Program-made: the position numbers and the translations under genes
Notes under the pieces: model-generated
The model's database searches: none
Told to the model about the DNA's origin: nothing
The model's input: only the letters and a program-made list of their open reading frames with translations
In this document: one piece after another, positions 10,324 through 21,538 of the stretch
How positions within the stretch are numbered: position 1 is the stretch's first letter
Layout: each line of letters opens with the position of its first letter
Source of the DNA: Aphanomyces cochlioides
Taxonomy: Eukaryota; Oomycota; Saprolegniomycetes; Saprolegniales; Verrucalvaceae
Length of the DNA: 64,000 nt
Reading direction: 5' to 3'
Assembly (NCBI GenBank): GCA_019828595.1
Contig: JAHQRK010000004.1
Span: 682,001 to 746,000, forward strand

Positions 10324-11804
10324 TTATACAAAGGTAAGATTGGCAATGTCCATCTTGGACACGCCAGCTGCGGCGCTGTTGCTTGCAGCACTTTTGCTCG
10401 AGTGCAGGTCGACAGGCGTTTTAATGCCGGGACTCTCAACCGTCTCATAGGAGTCTCCTGTGTCACGTGCCTCGACTTGATAGGCGGCACCACCGATCTA
10501 ACGCAGCCACATATCAGACATCTCAACTCTGGCGATCGCTCGGCGCAGGAAATGTATATTATCCTAGACTAGGTCATTTCTCGGGCTGAACCCGGGAAGA
10601 ACCAGAAGACGCAATCAAAGGTTGGCGTACATCTTGGTGCATTTCACGTTTCGAGAGGATTGCAACGCCGCAGATCGTGATGAAGACACCTGCTGGGAAG
10701 CATAGCCACTGAACTTGACCAAAACTTTTGAACTCTTCGAAGTACACTGCTCCGCCCAAGACAGAAAACGTGATATAGAAGCACTGGTACTTCAGTGAGA
10801 CCTACGGATCAAAGGAAGTGACATACCGTGAAGACGGGCACGATGTACAAGGCGTCAAAGTTCTTCAAACCCAACGACAACAAGTGCGTCTAGAGAACAA
10901 TGAAGCCTCTGACCGGTATGGTCAGCTCACCTGCATCGAGATGGTCATAACAAGGCAAGCCAAGATGACATAGGTGAGGAACTTGTCGAATTGATTGTCA
11001 CCGTGGGAGGTTTGCTTGATGAGCTCCCCCGTGCTCTTGGCGAACATGACACTCTGAGCGCCAAAGACGCCTGCATGAAGAGATAGCACCAAAGCTCTAT
11101 GATTTCAAACGTACCAGCAAGACCAGAATACGCAAGTGGGTGGATCTTTCGAAAGGTCTTGTACTCGTCCGACATATTGCCATGCGTCTTGAGAGCGTCT
11201 TCAGAGCGGCAGAGCATGGTGTACAGCAAAGACAGGATTGCACAGATCGCTGCTGCGTAGATCAGCATGTCCCATCGATAGTAAAGCGCCAAGAGCTCGT
11301 CGAGCGAGTAGCTCGTGCTGCTGTGGGAGCCAAAAATCGTGACCATGACAGCTCCAATACAGATCAAGATCGTGCCAAACAAATCATTGCGTCCAAGTCG
11401 CTCTCGGAGCCAATAATGCGCAAAGAAGATATTGGCCACGAGCGTGAATGCACCGACTGGAGCAATGATACTCTAGTCATACCCAGAAAGTTTGGTAGCA
11501 TGTTGGGCGAGGTTACCTGGGCAGCGTACGTCAGAGCTGCAAAGTCGGCAATGGATCCAATCCCGACGCCGAGGAGACCGAGCCACCACCTCCACTGTGT
11601 ATTGTAAGGCTTTCGCTCGTGCTCTGGCTGTCGTTCCTGCAGTATGAACGAGTACTTCTGAATGTTGAGGCCCTGGTCACAACAGTGATAGTTAGCATGG
11701 CGCTCGTCCGACAACACACGTACAAAGTTGGAGACAGTGGTGCCGACAAGGCACATGGCAATGCCTGTCATGAGGTCATACTCTGAAGAGCCGCTCGTCG
11801 TCAT
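10324..11804 (-). CDS. NIPA-type magnesium transporter (paralogue 2)
   Basis: Tandem paralogue of the gene at 7879-9409 and built the same way: MTTSGSSEYDLMTGIAMCLV, intron, GLNIQKYSFILQERQ, WWLGLLGVGIGSIADFAALT, intron, GAFTLVANIFFAHYWLRERL, DLFGTILICIGAVMVTIFG, HPLAYSGLAG, then exons with FGAQSVMFAKSTGELIKQT and ALYIVPVF, and GGAVYFEEFKSFGQVQWLCF. After KREMHQD a GTACGC donor aligns with the GTAAGT donor of paralogue 1. Joining it to the acceptor at about 10501 gives a C-terminal exon IGGAAYQVEARDTGDSYETV ... DIANLTFV with its stop at 10324-10326. Reading through the donor instead would end at 10574. Introns are more numerous than in paralogue 1, at least six. Predicted role: Mg2+ uptake at plasma or endosomal membranes. 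Confidence 0.82.
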
Positions 11805-12295
11805 GGGAGGCTTCGCAAATTACGAGAAGAAAGATAGCGAAGTGACCACTTCGGTGTTGATATGCCACTTTGACTGAGGCCAAATCTGTTGAATCTCGAC
11901 ATAAGGCAAAGGTCCCATTTTCAGCCAATTAGAATAAATTATATCATACACTTATCTTTGATTGGCTGATTTTTTATTCGATATTTGTATTGAGTTTTTG
12001 TATGCATATACATTTTCGATGCGCCAGAGAAGTTGTTGAACATAACGAAGATTCATACTTGAGTGATGCTCTATGGCGGAAAATATCGATGATTCGACTG
12101 GAAATAGGAATGATCTCATCAAGGTGGAGGATCCTCGCAACACGCGGCATAGATTTCACAGTCCACGTGACCTTTCCCACAAAGTGTCGTGGAGTGGCAC
12201 AACGTCCGAGTTCGCAGCTTTGGTGATTTTTTGCAATAATAGAGAGTTTTCGGAGCCACTTGGTCAAGCACCACGACACAAGAAATAAGAAATAA
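11805..12295. promoter_or_regulatory. promoter region of NIPA paralogue 2 and left flank of the Helitron
   Basis: CCAAT occurs at 11925-11929 and ATTGG at 11961-11965, oriented around AT-rich DNA. A plus-strand frame starting MAENIDDSTGNRNDLIKVED at 12073 ends at 12288, eight bases before the Helitron. It could be the 5' end of a gene disrupted by the insertion, but nothing recognisable continues on the other side at 17701. Confidence 0.35.
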
Positions 12296-12807
12296 CTAGG
12301 GTGAGGCCAGGGCTACGCCCCTGGGTGGAGCGTTTTGCTTTGCAAATAACAAAGATTTGATCACACACATGAAACGTTTGAAGCCATACTATGAATTTTG
12401 AATTTGATTCAGGCCCAGTTCGAAGTAAAAAAATAAGTTAACGCCGAGCATTCTGATTGGCTACTGTTGACTGACGAATATTATTTTTCGTCAGGAGATA
12501 AATCATGTCCTGACCACAAAACCGTTGACTCGTACCGAAAGAAAAATAAATTATCCAATCAGAGATCATATTATTTTGAAACTAAGGAGACGGCATTTAC
12601 TTCGCACTCCTTATTCACTTCTTTCTTATTTTACTTCGAATTGGCCTCAATAGTTTCCCTGTTGTGCAAAAATGCCAGTTCTTGCACAGATAACACGAAC
12701 GACTTATCAGTGATAATACAGACGCTCGAGGTACCCAGTCCTATTCACGGCGCATTTGACGGCAAGACAATGATGACCATGCGCTTAGATGATGCTCAAG
12801 GCGACTA
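12296..12807 (-). repeat. left terminal inverted repeat (reverse-oriented Helitron 3' end)
   Basis: Inverted copy of 17188-17700. It carries the 3' hairpin at about 12307-12324 and ends abruptly at 12807 inside the Rep frame, so the last residues of the Rep frame are encoded by Helitron 3' non-coding sequence. Differences from the right copy include one substitution in the TTGCACAG segment and a change in T-run length. Confidence 0.9.
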
Positions 12808-15179
12808 TGCGCTTTCTCGACAGCGTAAGATCGTTTGAACATGTCGAAAGAGAAAATGCGTGTGAGGGCCTCACAGCACGATACATAACGGGCATCTTGG
12901 TATTGCCTGATTTCGTCAAGTTCGCCGGACTCAAGTTGAAAATTTGAGCGGTCTGAGCCCTTGTAGATGTACTTGTACAGGTACTTGACTGCAGATATAC
13001 TTGTACACGCCTCGACATTGATGTGGCAGTCGAACATGGCACTCAACGTTGGGCAGTACGGAATAACATATTGGTTGGTATACTCAGAGGGCCGCTCTGC
13101 CGAAGAGCGGCGACGACGGTAGAGTGGATATCCATCACTGCCTTCTGATGTTTCGTTGCAGTATGCTTTTGGAAAGTTTTTCTTGCACTTCCCGTTTTCC
13201 AGGCATCGGTCGCTGCATTTGTGAATCATGCAGGTTGTAACAATTTCGTGCAGTCTTGGATTCTTTTCCTTGTCGGGGATTTCTGCACTGATAATACTGT
13301 CAATATCGGCAGCTGTCTTGATTTTGTCGTCCCCAGTGAATATGACCAACATATGGGCATGAGGCAGACCACGCTTTTGGAATTCGACAACACGAACACA
13401 CGCAGCTTGTCGACCCAAAACTGCCTCCTTGTACAGCATGGCTTCAATGGCTAAGAGCTTGAGGCGGAACATGCGCGTCACTAAGTCAGGTCGATCAGCT
13501 GGAGATCGTTTAAATCCATAGTCGTCTTTCGCCAATTCCAGCTCCCTGTCGATTTCAACCCACTTTGGATTGCATGTCACAGTGATAAAAAGGTCTGGTC
13601 GACCGAACTTGCGAACAATTGCCATGGCGTCAAGGTAACGTTGTCTCATGTACCGAGGTCCACCCGTGTAAGATGACGGCAAAACAATCCTTTTTCCAAT
13701 GCTTCTGAGGTCCACATCATCCAAAACAGCGTCATGAAGTGCGCGGTACGTGTCGCTGCGGAGGTTGTTGGTTTGGTCACGAATATATTGAAGCCTTTGG
13801 TTTTCCACCTTTGCAAAATTGTCGACTGCAAACACTTGAAATAGAGGTCCGCTGGCATGTAATGGAGAAAATGCACCGCGCTCGTACAAATGGTACCGAG
13901 CATAATCGTTCAAACTCACGTTTTCATGATTGCGACCGCTCTTGTTGTCAAACGACCACCCCAAAGTCCCAGTGGGAAAGAGCAAAGGGTATTGAAGCGG
14001 GTCATATGCCGAATGAAATTCCTTAATGCGAAATAAGCGTTGTTCCCCAGGTTGTCGATCCAAACGCACATGTTTACCAACGTGATAGTTTCGCTGAACT
14101 TCGCTGAGTACGGGGCCATCAATACCATGCAGTAAGATATGACGCCCTGACTTGGACGTTTCTGAAAAAAGAACAGCGATTTCAGAACACGTAGGAAGGT
14201 TATGCGTTCGGCTGTTGCTTCGAGGCTGAGCAGTGAGCACTAATCTCATGTCGTCATCCTTTGGAATATCCTTCGCATGCTTGTACAGCTGGGTGAACGC
14301 GTTGTGCTGTAGTAGTAGACGCTGGATTTTCGTCACAGTTGACACATTAAGATTTCCCCCAAGCATTCTTCGTCGTATGCTTGCTTGCGTTTCAGGATCC
14401 GTAATGTAGATCTGGGCGTAACTGGCTTGTTCTTCGTCCACAGGCAACATTGGTCCAATTAAATGATGCAAAGCGCCTTGGATTGTATAAGATCTCGGCC
14501 CACCGTTGCCGTGAATAATTTCTTGGGTACCAATAGATGTAAAGGCAAAGAGGACGTTGTACCGGCGAGTGTTATTGACAAACCCTCTGGTTTTGAACAA
14601 AGCAATGTATTCGCGAAACTCGGGTGTGTCAGGCCAGGTAGCAACAGGCAGCACTCGAGAGCCTCCACCGCAGCAGTCCTTTTCTTCGCCTGGCCAAATC
14701 TTCGCTTCGCAATGGCGGCAAATCGAACGCTGCTCAATAGTATGAAGAGGCACCAATGATTCATCGAAGTCATCGAAACTGACGCGTGCACTGTTGTGAC
14801 CACTCTTCTTCTTCGGGCGACCCTTGGGTTTATTCCGGAGACTTAGTCCTTGCTCGCGAGGAGGTACATCAATCAAATCCACATCCACGTTTAGCGGAGG
14901 ATCAGCATTTGCCAAGGCAAGTAATTGATTGTCAGTGTTGCAATCCACATTTCCATCGGAAATATCTTCTTCCTTGGTTTCTTCTTCACCTCCTTCATCC
15001 ATACGGTTAGGTTGTAGCGCAGCATAGATCCTTCGATTGTCAACTGTGCGCTCGCGATCTTCTTGATCCTGAGCTGCCAGAATCTTGAGATGATGGTCAC
15101 TTTGAGCGTGATAATGGATTCCGTCTTCTACCTCCTTGGTTTCCTCTTCGTCGCTCTTATCCATGTCCGTATGGTGCAA
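12741..15179 (-). CDS. Helitron Rep (HUH nuclease) protein, lacking the helicase half
   Basis: An 812-residue frame. N terminus acidic; a Cys-rich motif CRHCEAKIWPGEEKDCCGGG at about 155-175; then the Helitron-like N domain: SAYDPLQYPLLFPTGTLGW, FGRPDLFITVTCNPKW, VVEFQKRGLPHAHMLVIFTG (the HUH metal-binding motif as HAH) and KYLYKYIYKG (the two catalytic tyrosines). An ordinary Rep-helicase would continue past RSYAVEK into a linker and helicase. Here the homology stops at that point, where the sequence enters the 512-base repeat, and about 25 unrelated residues follow. The nuclease core looks intact. The start is the first Met in frame; upstream sequence belongs to the centre of the element. 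Confidence 0.88.
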   Translation of the reverse strand: MHHTDMDKSDEEETKEVEDGIHYHAQSDHHLKILAAQDQEDRERTVDNRRIYAALQPNRMDEGGEEETKEEDISDGNVDCNTDNQLLALANADPPLNVDVDLIDVPPREQGLSLRNKPKGRPKKKSGHNSARVSFDDFDESLVPLHTIEQRSICRHCEAKIWPGEEKDCCGGGSRVLPVATWPDTPEFREYIALFKTRGFVNNTRRYNVLFAFTSIGTQEIIHGNGGPRSYTIQGALHHLIGPMLPVDEEQASYAQIYITDPETQASIRRRMLGGNLNVSTVTKIQRLLLQHNAFTQLYKHAKDIPKDDDMRLVLTAQPRSNSRTHNLPTCSEIAVLFSETSKSGRHILLHGIDGPVLSEVQRNYHVGKHVRLDRQPGEQRLFRIKEFHSAYDPLQYPLLFPTGTLGWSFDNKSGRNHENVSLNDYARYHLYERGAFSPLHASGPLFQVFAVDNFAKVENQRLQYIRDQTNNLRSDTYRALHDAVLDDVDLRSIGKRIVLPSSYTGGPRYMRQRYLDAMAIVRKFGRPDLFITVTCNPKWVEIDRELELAKDDYGFKRSPADRPDLVTRMFRLKLLAIEAMLYKEAVLGRQAACVRVVEFQKRGLPHAHMLVIFTGDDKIKTAADIDSIISAEIPDKEKNPRLHEIVTTCMIHKCSDRCLENGKCKKNFPKAYCNETSEGSDGYPLYRRRRSSAERPSEYTNQYVIPYCPTLSAMFDCHINVEACTSISAVKYLYKYIYKGSDRSNFQLESGELDEIRQYQDARYVSCCEALTRIFSFDMFKRSYAVEKAHSRLEHHLSAWSSLSCRQMRRE

Positions 15180-15213
15180 AATGATGGCACCCCGCCCTTG
15201 ATTCGCAACCTCA

Positions 15214-16899
15214 GTGTTGTCCGACGATTCTCAAAAATCTACAGCTTTCGCAATTCAGGCTTTATCAAGATGCCTCGAGTCGAATGCATCAAGCCTGGAT
15301 CGTTTTCCGGAGCTTCCACAGCTTGCACATTTCGAACAATATTTTGCTCTTGAGGAAACAAACAGGGGCCGTCAATCCAACCGATTAGTGGCTATGGAAT
15401 CTTCGCACAACCAAGAACAAATCCAAGGCATTTTGGAAGGCAAGTCTACGATGACCGAAGAGCACGAGGTCTTCTACAACGACGTTATGAGCGAGATTAC
15501 GAAGGAAAATACTGTTCGAAGAGGCAAAGTATATTTTCTCGAAGGTGAAGGCGGCTCAGGGAAGACGTTCATCTCAAACATTTTACTGGCTCAAGTGCGC
15601 TCAATGAACAAAATTGCGTTGGCTGTTGCTTCGTCCGGACTTGCTGCTCTGAATTTGATCGGAGGTACAACTGCGCATTCGAGATTCTGTCTTCCAAGAT
15701 CATTGCACGAGCTTAGCCGATGCGACGTTCGGAAGCAGTCACATCTTGCGGAACTTTTACGTCTCACAGAACTTATCATTTGGGACGAGTGTTCGATGAT
15801 GCACAAGTATGCTGTGGAGGCCGTTGATCACATGCTACAAGATTTGATGGACAACGCGCTTCCTTTTGGTGGAAAGGTCGTCATATTCTCGGACGACTTC
15901 AAGCAAATGCTTCCAGTCATGTTGAAGGGCACACCTGGGCTAATCCTCGAAGCATGCTTGAAGAACAGCTACCTTTGGAGAAATATCGCACAATTTCATC
16001 TGACGGTGAACATGAGGTTGACCAACAACAACTCAGAGAGTGTTCGAGAGTTTGCTGCATTGCTCAAGTCTATTGGTCATGGAACATACCCCACATGTAC
16101 CGAACTCGGTGCCGACTACATTCGACTACCTGATGATTTGGCGATTCCATACAAGTCGCCTGATGATTTGGGGTCATTTTTAAACAACGTCTATCAAGAC
16201 ATGAACAACTTGCGCATCAATGCACTTAGATCGTACTTTGGATGTCGAGCTATCCTTGCACCCAAACATAGTGTTGTTGCTGACATCAACACAACACTTC
16301 TTGAGCGACACACTTCCGACTGCGAAATGACATATTTGTCCGCCGATTCTGTTGCTGACAAACCCAACCCGGACACAAATGCATGCGAGTTCCCCATCGA
16401 GTTTCTGAATTCTATAGACATCAACAACTTCCCCAGCCACAAGTTGCATTTGAAAGTTGGTTGCCCCATTATTCTGCTTCGTAATTTGTGTACTTCGGAA
16501 GGCATGTGCAACGGAACACGTTTAATTGTTCTTGAGCTGAAAACACGATGTATCAAGGCTCAAATTATGAACGGCTCCCACACGAACAAGATCGTTTACA
16601 TTCCCCGAACTACTACAATTCACGATGGTGAGCAAAACAATTACCCATTTGAGCTACGCAGAAGACAATTTCCTGTTCAAGTTGCCTTTGCAATGACGAT
16701 TCACAAGGCTCAAGGTCAAACGATTTCTCACGTGGGCGTCTACCTTCCAGAACCCGTCTTCTTGCATGGACAGCTTTACGTCGCCATGTCAAGAGCCCAA
16801 GCAAAAGGCAACATTAAGTTTTTGGTCGCCAATGGACAGTACGATGGACTGCCTGGAATCTACACGAAAAACATTGTGTATCAAGAAGCATTACAATAG
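15214..16899 (+). CDS. Helitron PIF1-family helicase half, separate gene
   Basis: A 561-residue frame on the strand opposite to Rep. Visible helicase motifs: VYFLEGEGGSGKTFISNILL (Walker A), ALAVASSGLAALNLIGGTTA, LIIWDECSMMHKYAVEAVD (Walker B), VVIFSDDFKQMLPVM, FHLTVNMRLTNNNSE, HLKVGCPIILLRNLCTSEG, and VAFAMTIHKAQGQTISHVGV with LYVAMSRA (motif VI). The N-terminal 70 residues match the stretch that normally precedes the helicase in Rep-helicase proteins (AIQALSRCLESNASSLDRFP). The protein is therefore the C-terminal part of a Rep-helicase with about the first two thirds missing. The stop at 16899 is followed by about 290 bases of Helitron 3' DNA and then the right repeat. Confidence 0.88.
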   Translation: MLSDDSQKSTAFAIQALSRCLESNASSLDRFPELPQLAHFEQYFALEETNRGRQSNRLVAMESSHNQEQIQGILEGKSTMTEEHEVFYNDVMSEITKENTVRRGKVYFLEGEGGSGKTFISNILLAQVRSMNKIALAVASSGLAALNLIGGTTAHSRFCLPRSLHELSRCDVRKQSHLAELLRLTELIIWDECSMMHKYAVEAVDHMLQDLMDNALPFGGKVVIFSDDFKQMLPVMLKGTPGLILEACLKNSYLWRNIAQFHLTVNMRLTNNNSESVREFAALLKSIGHGTYPTCTELGADYIRLPDDLAIPYKSPDDLGSFLNNVYQDMNNLRINALRSYFGCRAILAPKHSVVADINTTLLERHTSDCEMTYLSADSVADKPNPDTNACEFPIEFLNSIDINNFPSHKLHLKVGCPIILLRNLCTSEGMCNGTRLIVLELKTRCIKAQIMNGSHTNKIVYIPRTTTIHDGEQNNYPFELRRRQFPVQVAFAMTIHKAQGQTISHVGVYLPEPVFLHGQLYVAMSRAQAKGNIKFLVANGQYDGLPGIYTKNIVYQEALQ

Positions 16900-17187
16900 G
16901 CAGGACTCCATAAAACTTCATCCATAAGATGAAGAAGTAGGTGGTTGTCAACCAATGATGACCTCGATTTTGCAGTTCACATCGTGCGCAAAGTTGCCGC
17001 AACGGGAAAGATCTCTATACCAGCAGTACAACCAGCTGCTGAAACATCGGCATCTAAATTAACCTTCTTGACCGTGCTCCTAGAACCTCCACCCACCACA
17101 TGCCACGCTCACATTGGACACAACCGTAGATTACCATCAAAGGTTCCCCTTTCTCCATCTAGATATACTATGTCTCCGACATGTTGG

Positions 17188-17700
17188 TAGTCGCCTTGAG
17201 CATCATCTAAGCGCATGGTCATCATTGTCTTGCCGTCAAATGCGCCGTGAATAGGACTGGGTACCTCGAGCGTCTGTATTATCACTGATAAGTCGTTCGT
17301 GTTATCTGTGCAAGTACTGGCATTTTTGCACAACAGGGAAACTATTGAGGCCAATTCGAAGTAAAATAAGAAAGAAGTGAATAAGGAGTGCGAAGTAAAT
17401 GCCGTCTCCTTAGTTTCAAAATAATATGATCTCTGATTGGATAATTTATTTTTCTTTCGGTACGAGTCGACGGTTTTTTGGTCAGGACATGATTTATCTC
17501 CTGACGAAAAAAAAATATTCGTCAGTCAACAGTAGCCAATCAGAATGCTCGGCGTTAACTTATTTTTTTACTTCGAACTGGGCCTGAATCAAATTCAAAA
17601 TTCATAGTATGGCTTCAAACGTTTCATGTGTGTGATCAAATCTTTGTTATTTGCAAAGCAAAACGCTCCACCCAGGGGCGTAGCCCTGGCCTCACCCTAG
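17188..17700 (+). repeat. right terminal inverted repeat (Helitron 3' end)
   Basis: Holds the 3' hairpin at 17672-17689 and terminal CTAG. A small frame (17109-17354, minus) is merely the repeat read backwards and is not treated as a gene. Confidence 0.9.
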
Positions 17701-18226
17701 TTTGAAATTATATTTCAGTGCTCTGACCAAATTTTGTCAATGGTGTCGCTCTTCTTCTTCAACTTCTCAAACGAAAGAAGCGACAAGAGAATTGACCGTT
17801 TTGCACTCAGCGCTGTTCCACAAATCCATCCCACTAAATTTGAAAATGCATGGAAGGCCTGGTCGTTTCGCCTTGATGATTGCATTCCTGTGTGGTTTGA
17901 TATAATGACATCAACCAATCAAAAGACGAACTGACTATTTATTTGGACCAATCAGTCAACACCAAGACGGCGAAATTTTTGGATTTTTCGCGCGCTTTTC
18001 CAAACCACACATTTTCAAATTCAAGGAAATGCCACGAAGACAATCGACGATGCAGTTTCCCGTGCTCTCGAGGTAATCCGATGTGTATATGAGGGAATAA
18101 ATTGGATGTCTTTGGCAATGTTATGCAAGGTTGATGCATATCAGATCAGGGTCGCTATGCGATTTGATCTCCTTTTCTATTTTTATACTGTTACAGTCGT
18201 ACTGGACGACCCGGAAAGGCATCGAC
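17701..18226. promoter_or_regulatory. right Helitron flank and promoter region of the IQ-motif gene
   Basis: CCAAT boxes at 17915-17919 and 17948-17952 lie 100-150 bases upstream of an ATG at 18030-18032 (MPRRQSTMQFPVL) that may be a first exon ending in a GTAATC donor at about 18075. The acceptor TTACAG at about 18191-18196 opens the next exon, but the phases do not match cleanly, so the first exon is left unassigned. Confidence 0.4.
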
Positions 18227-21200
18227 ATGGTGCACGACATCGGTGAGGGCGGCATGCAAGCTTGCGGCTGTGCAGTGGGCCGTCCTTGCACGTGTGGATA
18301 TAGTATGCGAAAAACTGAAGACAATTCGACAGAGATCACTGTTGATGAAGATGAGCTCATCGAGGTCTCCTCGGGTGTAGCGCTTCGCCTGAAGAAGAAG
18401 TACTTTGAGTACGTGCTGAAAGGAACTGCTTTCGATAAACTCATCGAGGCAATTAGGGAAGCTTCAGGCACTCGACTTTATCGTCTCATGCATCAGTATC
18501 GTCTGTCATTGCGCGACACTGTCGTCGAGCTCACTGAAATCATCACGGAAGCGCAAGCACACAAGAAAGTCATTGCATTTGAGCTTGTTGAGATTGCAAA
18601 CCGAAAGGCTCGTCTCACTGGGTACGAAAAATCTCTAGAGTCTTTATTCTCTTGCTGACTAGTGATGGATCAAAGCCACCATCGAAAAGGGAAATCCAAG
18701 AGAATTCGTACATGGCATCTGCCTACTCCGACTTGAACCCAAACCTTAAAACTCGACCACCAGGGTTTGTTGCTTCTGCACTTCCTGTCGCAATCCAAGT
18801 TTTGGAGCCACACTTAACACATCTTCAAACCATTTTGACAGAAGCAATTCAAAAAGCAAGAGCAAACCTCATGGTACATTACCATGACTTTTGTTGACGA
18901 TCAAATTCTTTATCCTTAGGGATGCAAGAACTTTGTCTTTAACTACGCCTCCAGTCGTATCCAGTGTGTTGTCCGTGGCGGTTTTGATCGGGCTCGCGTT
19001 GTTTCTTCTCTCATATTGTTCTGGTGTGGTGCTGAGACAGCTGCTGCAGTGACCTTGCAATGTTTCTTTCGTAAAGCCTGGGCAAATACCCGCGTTGCTA
19101 TTCTGACGGCCGAACACCATCGCCGAATCTGCTGGCATGCGTCGATACAGGTCCAACGTACTGTGCGAGGTTTCTTTGGTCGCCAAAGGGCACAAACTCG
19201 TCGAAGGGATGTCCGATATCGGCTACAGAACGCCGCTACAGTGACGTTGCAATGTTGGGTGCGCTGCATTGCAGCAACACGTATTGTAAAAGTTCGACGA
19301 CAGCTCGCTGCTGCTCAGCGAGAGCGCAATCGCCAAGAGGTACATCACAATCCAAGAATGGATTAGCTTGACATTCTTAAAGTGCGCACTACGACTCCTT
19401 CAACGTGTTTACCGGGGACATCGAGGTCGTACCATCGCAAAACACCGTCGCATTGAGCGTAGCTTGTGTCCACAAGTTCAAGCTCTAGTGGATCAATTCA
19501 AAGCATCTGGTGGCGACATTTGGGCCTTGCTCAAGATTGTAGATTCAGATTATCGAGAATTCAACAGAATGGCGCAATTGGAAGAAGAAAACGCAACGAC
19601 ATTTGTGACCAAAGTGCTTCGGGAACGTCAAAGACACCAGGAAGAAGCTCTACAGGTTGGTTACAGATTGTATAACTGCTTGATTATTCGTAGGAGTGGC
19701 ACGTCTCCCGTGCTTTGGAATCCCCTGTTGTTTCGCATCAACGTCGCATCGACTCTGCTTACGAAAGAGGGTCCAGAGATGAATTCAAATCCACGCCAAA
19801 AGTCATTCCACCCACGTCCTTATTCGAGCCCAGTGCCTCACGAGATTCCATCCATTTAAATCAAATCGCACCTGAGACGCTTGACATCCCTGATAAATAT
19901 GCACCTGGAGTCATCCGCCAAGCCATGGCTCAAGGGTTCGCTGTGCCTGAAATCCTTGTAGCATTGTACAACAATGAAATTACTCTGTTCATGATTCACA
20001 TTTTTGTAGACGTGGATTAGAAGCCAGAGGAAAATCGACACGAAATATCAAGCTATTACTTCGTGAACTGCATCAACGCACACCACTAATGCTTCATCCA
20101 TTCAAATCGGAGCGGATTCATCGCCAGCAACAATTGCCTCGACAAAACTTGGATATCAAGGACATCAGGAAATGCTACGACATCTTGTCTCCTTGTTCTG
20201 ACGATAACGCTCCCCTTGACGACGATATTTCTCCAGTGGCTCAGGACCTCGTCGATAACTATATTCTCCGAGCAGTGCCAGATGGACTTGACACGCCTAT
20301 TTCCTCGTTTGTCTTTGCCGCAGGAATGCTCGTCTACGTGCCACCACTTCTCGATTTTGACGGCGAGTCGACCCAACTCTCAACTTCGTGGACAACAACT
20401 CCAAACTCACATTTTGTGAATTATGTCCGCTTACCTGAGACTTCACTACTCAAAGCACGTGCCACAACGATGTGTAATCTAAAACCTGTGGATAGATTCG
20501 GCGGGAGCAACTCGTTTCAGAAGCCATCGCACCAATAATTGAGTTACTGAAGGCTCAACACATAGTGCATGGTGGTGATCTCGACAGAACGACACCAGCA
20601 CAATTAAATACGTGGCATATTCCCTCAGGTCTGTCCCACAGCCTCCTCGCGCTGGTCGCAACTTGCCGCAAAGTACAGCGAGCTACAGTTGGATACAGCC
20701 GTCGCATAATGCGACCACGTCACCCTCGACTTGAAATTGCCCGCGAAGATGGCTGTGCTTCAAACACCTCAACACCTGATACGATAGTGTTCGACTCGAA
20801 TGGTCTCGTAACAACACCACCGGCAGAGAAGTCGTCGAATGGAGTTGAAGCCAATATGCTTCGCTTCGCAGATATGAAGGCTCGAATTGAAGCAACCGCA
20901 TTTACACCGATGACGCTATCAAGCTCACTTTTCGACCTGCTATTCCAAGCGGTTTTCGTCGTCTTACCTGAAGAAGATCACACCATGCCAAGTGATGCAA
21001 ACTTGGATGTTTTTATTCATCGGCTCCTCGACACAGATTTATCCATGCATGCGACACACCGACTGCTCAAGCGGCGAAGCCAAAGAACTGCTACCCTTGC
21101 TAGAACATACGCTAATGCACTCAAAGCTGGTGGCTGTTTCACTCTGCAAGATATTGTACGATCATTTTTTTAATCATCGAGAATGACGAGACAACATTAG

Positions 21201-21538
21201 GTGAACAGACCGTCATTGAGAGACTTCAGCATCCCAGACGTTGTCGCTGAACAGGTCCGCATTGCCATCGGCAAAGTAATCTTTCAGGTACAAGCTTTTA
21301 ACACCGCAGATAATTATTCATGGCGCAGAGTTCTCAAACAAGTGTACCATCGAAATCATCCCGACCCATGTCACCGAAAAGATTGTTGCCGTTGGAGCCA
21401 TCGTCAAGAGTGGACTCTCCATTGGCATCCCGTGGGAAACTGGTCCTCCAGGGAATTCATGACCACGTCGACCCTGAATTATCAAGCCTTATGGATAACA
21501 ACGACTCATGGGCTCCTATTAAACATTTTCGACAGTGA
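18227..21538 (+). CDS. IQ-motif-containing protein, function unknown
   Basis: A multi-exon gene. The first clear exon has CGCAVGRPCTCGYSMRKTED and a helical region. Exons from about 18920 carry a run of Arg-rich IQ-like motifs (AVTLQCFFRKAWANTRVAI, IQVQRTVRGFFGRQRAQTRR, TVTLQCWVRCIAATRIVK, LRLLQRVYRGHRGRTIAKHR), which in other proteins bind calmodulin-type EF-hand proteins. Then come helical regions (ALVDQFKASGGDIWALLKIV, RMAQLEEENATTFVTKVLRE), PDKYAPGVIRQAMAQGFAVP, PVAQDLVDNYILRAVPDGLD and a long C-terminal part. After IAIGKVIFQ a GTACAAG...GGCGCAG intron leads to a Ser/Pro-rich tail ending HVDPELSSLMDNND...KHFRQ with its stop at 21536-21538. No motor or kinase domain is visible. The stop lies inside the last codons of the minus-strand gene that ends at 21519. 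Confidence 0.6.

Larger units (their letters stand above)
12296..17700. mobile_element. Helitron-derived element with long terminal inverted repeats and divergent Rep / helicase genes
   Basis: The element is 5405 bases. Its right end reads CCAGGG-GCGTAG-CCCTGG (hairpin 17672-17689), 11 bases, then CTAG at 17697-17700 followed by T: a textbook Helitron 3' terminus (hairpin plus CTRR before T). The left end at 12296 is the exact reverse complement (CTAGGGTGAGGCCAGGG), preceded by A. Terminal inverted repeats run 12296-12807 and 17188-17700 and differ at only a few positions. Between them a Rep (HUH) gene reads left and a PIF1-type helicase gene reads right, both away from the centre. Ordinary Helitrons encode one Rep-helicase protein and lack long inverted repeats. 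Inference: two internally deleted Helitrons joined head to head, or a rearranged copy mobilised as a unit. Confidence 0.85.
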
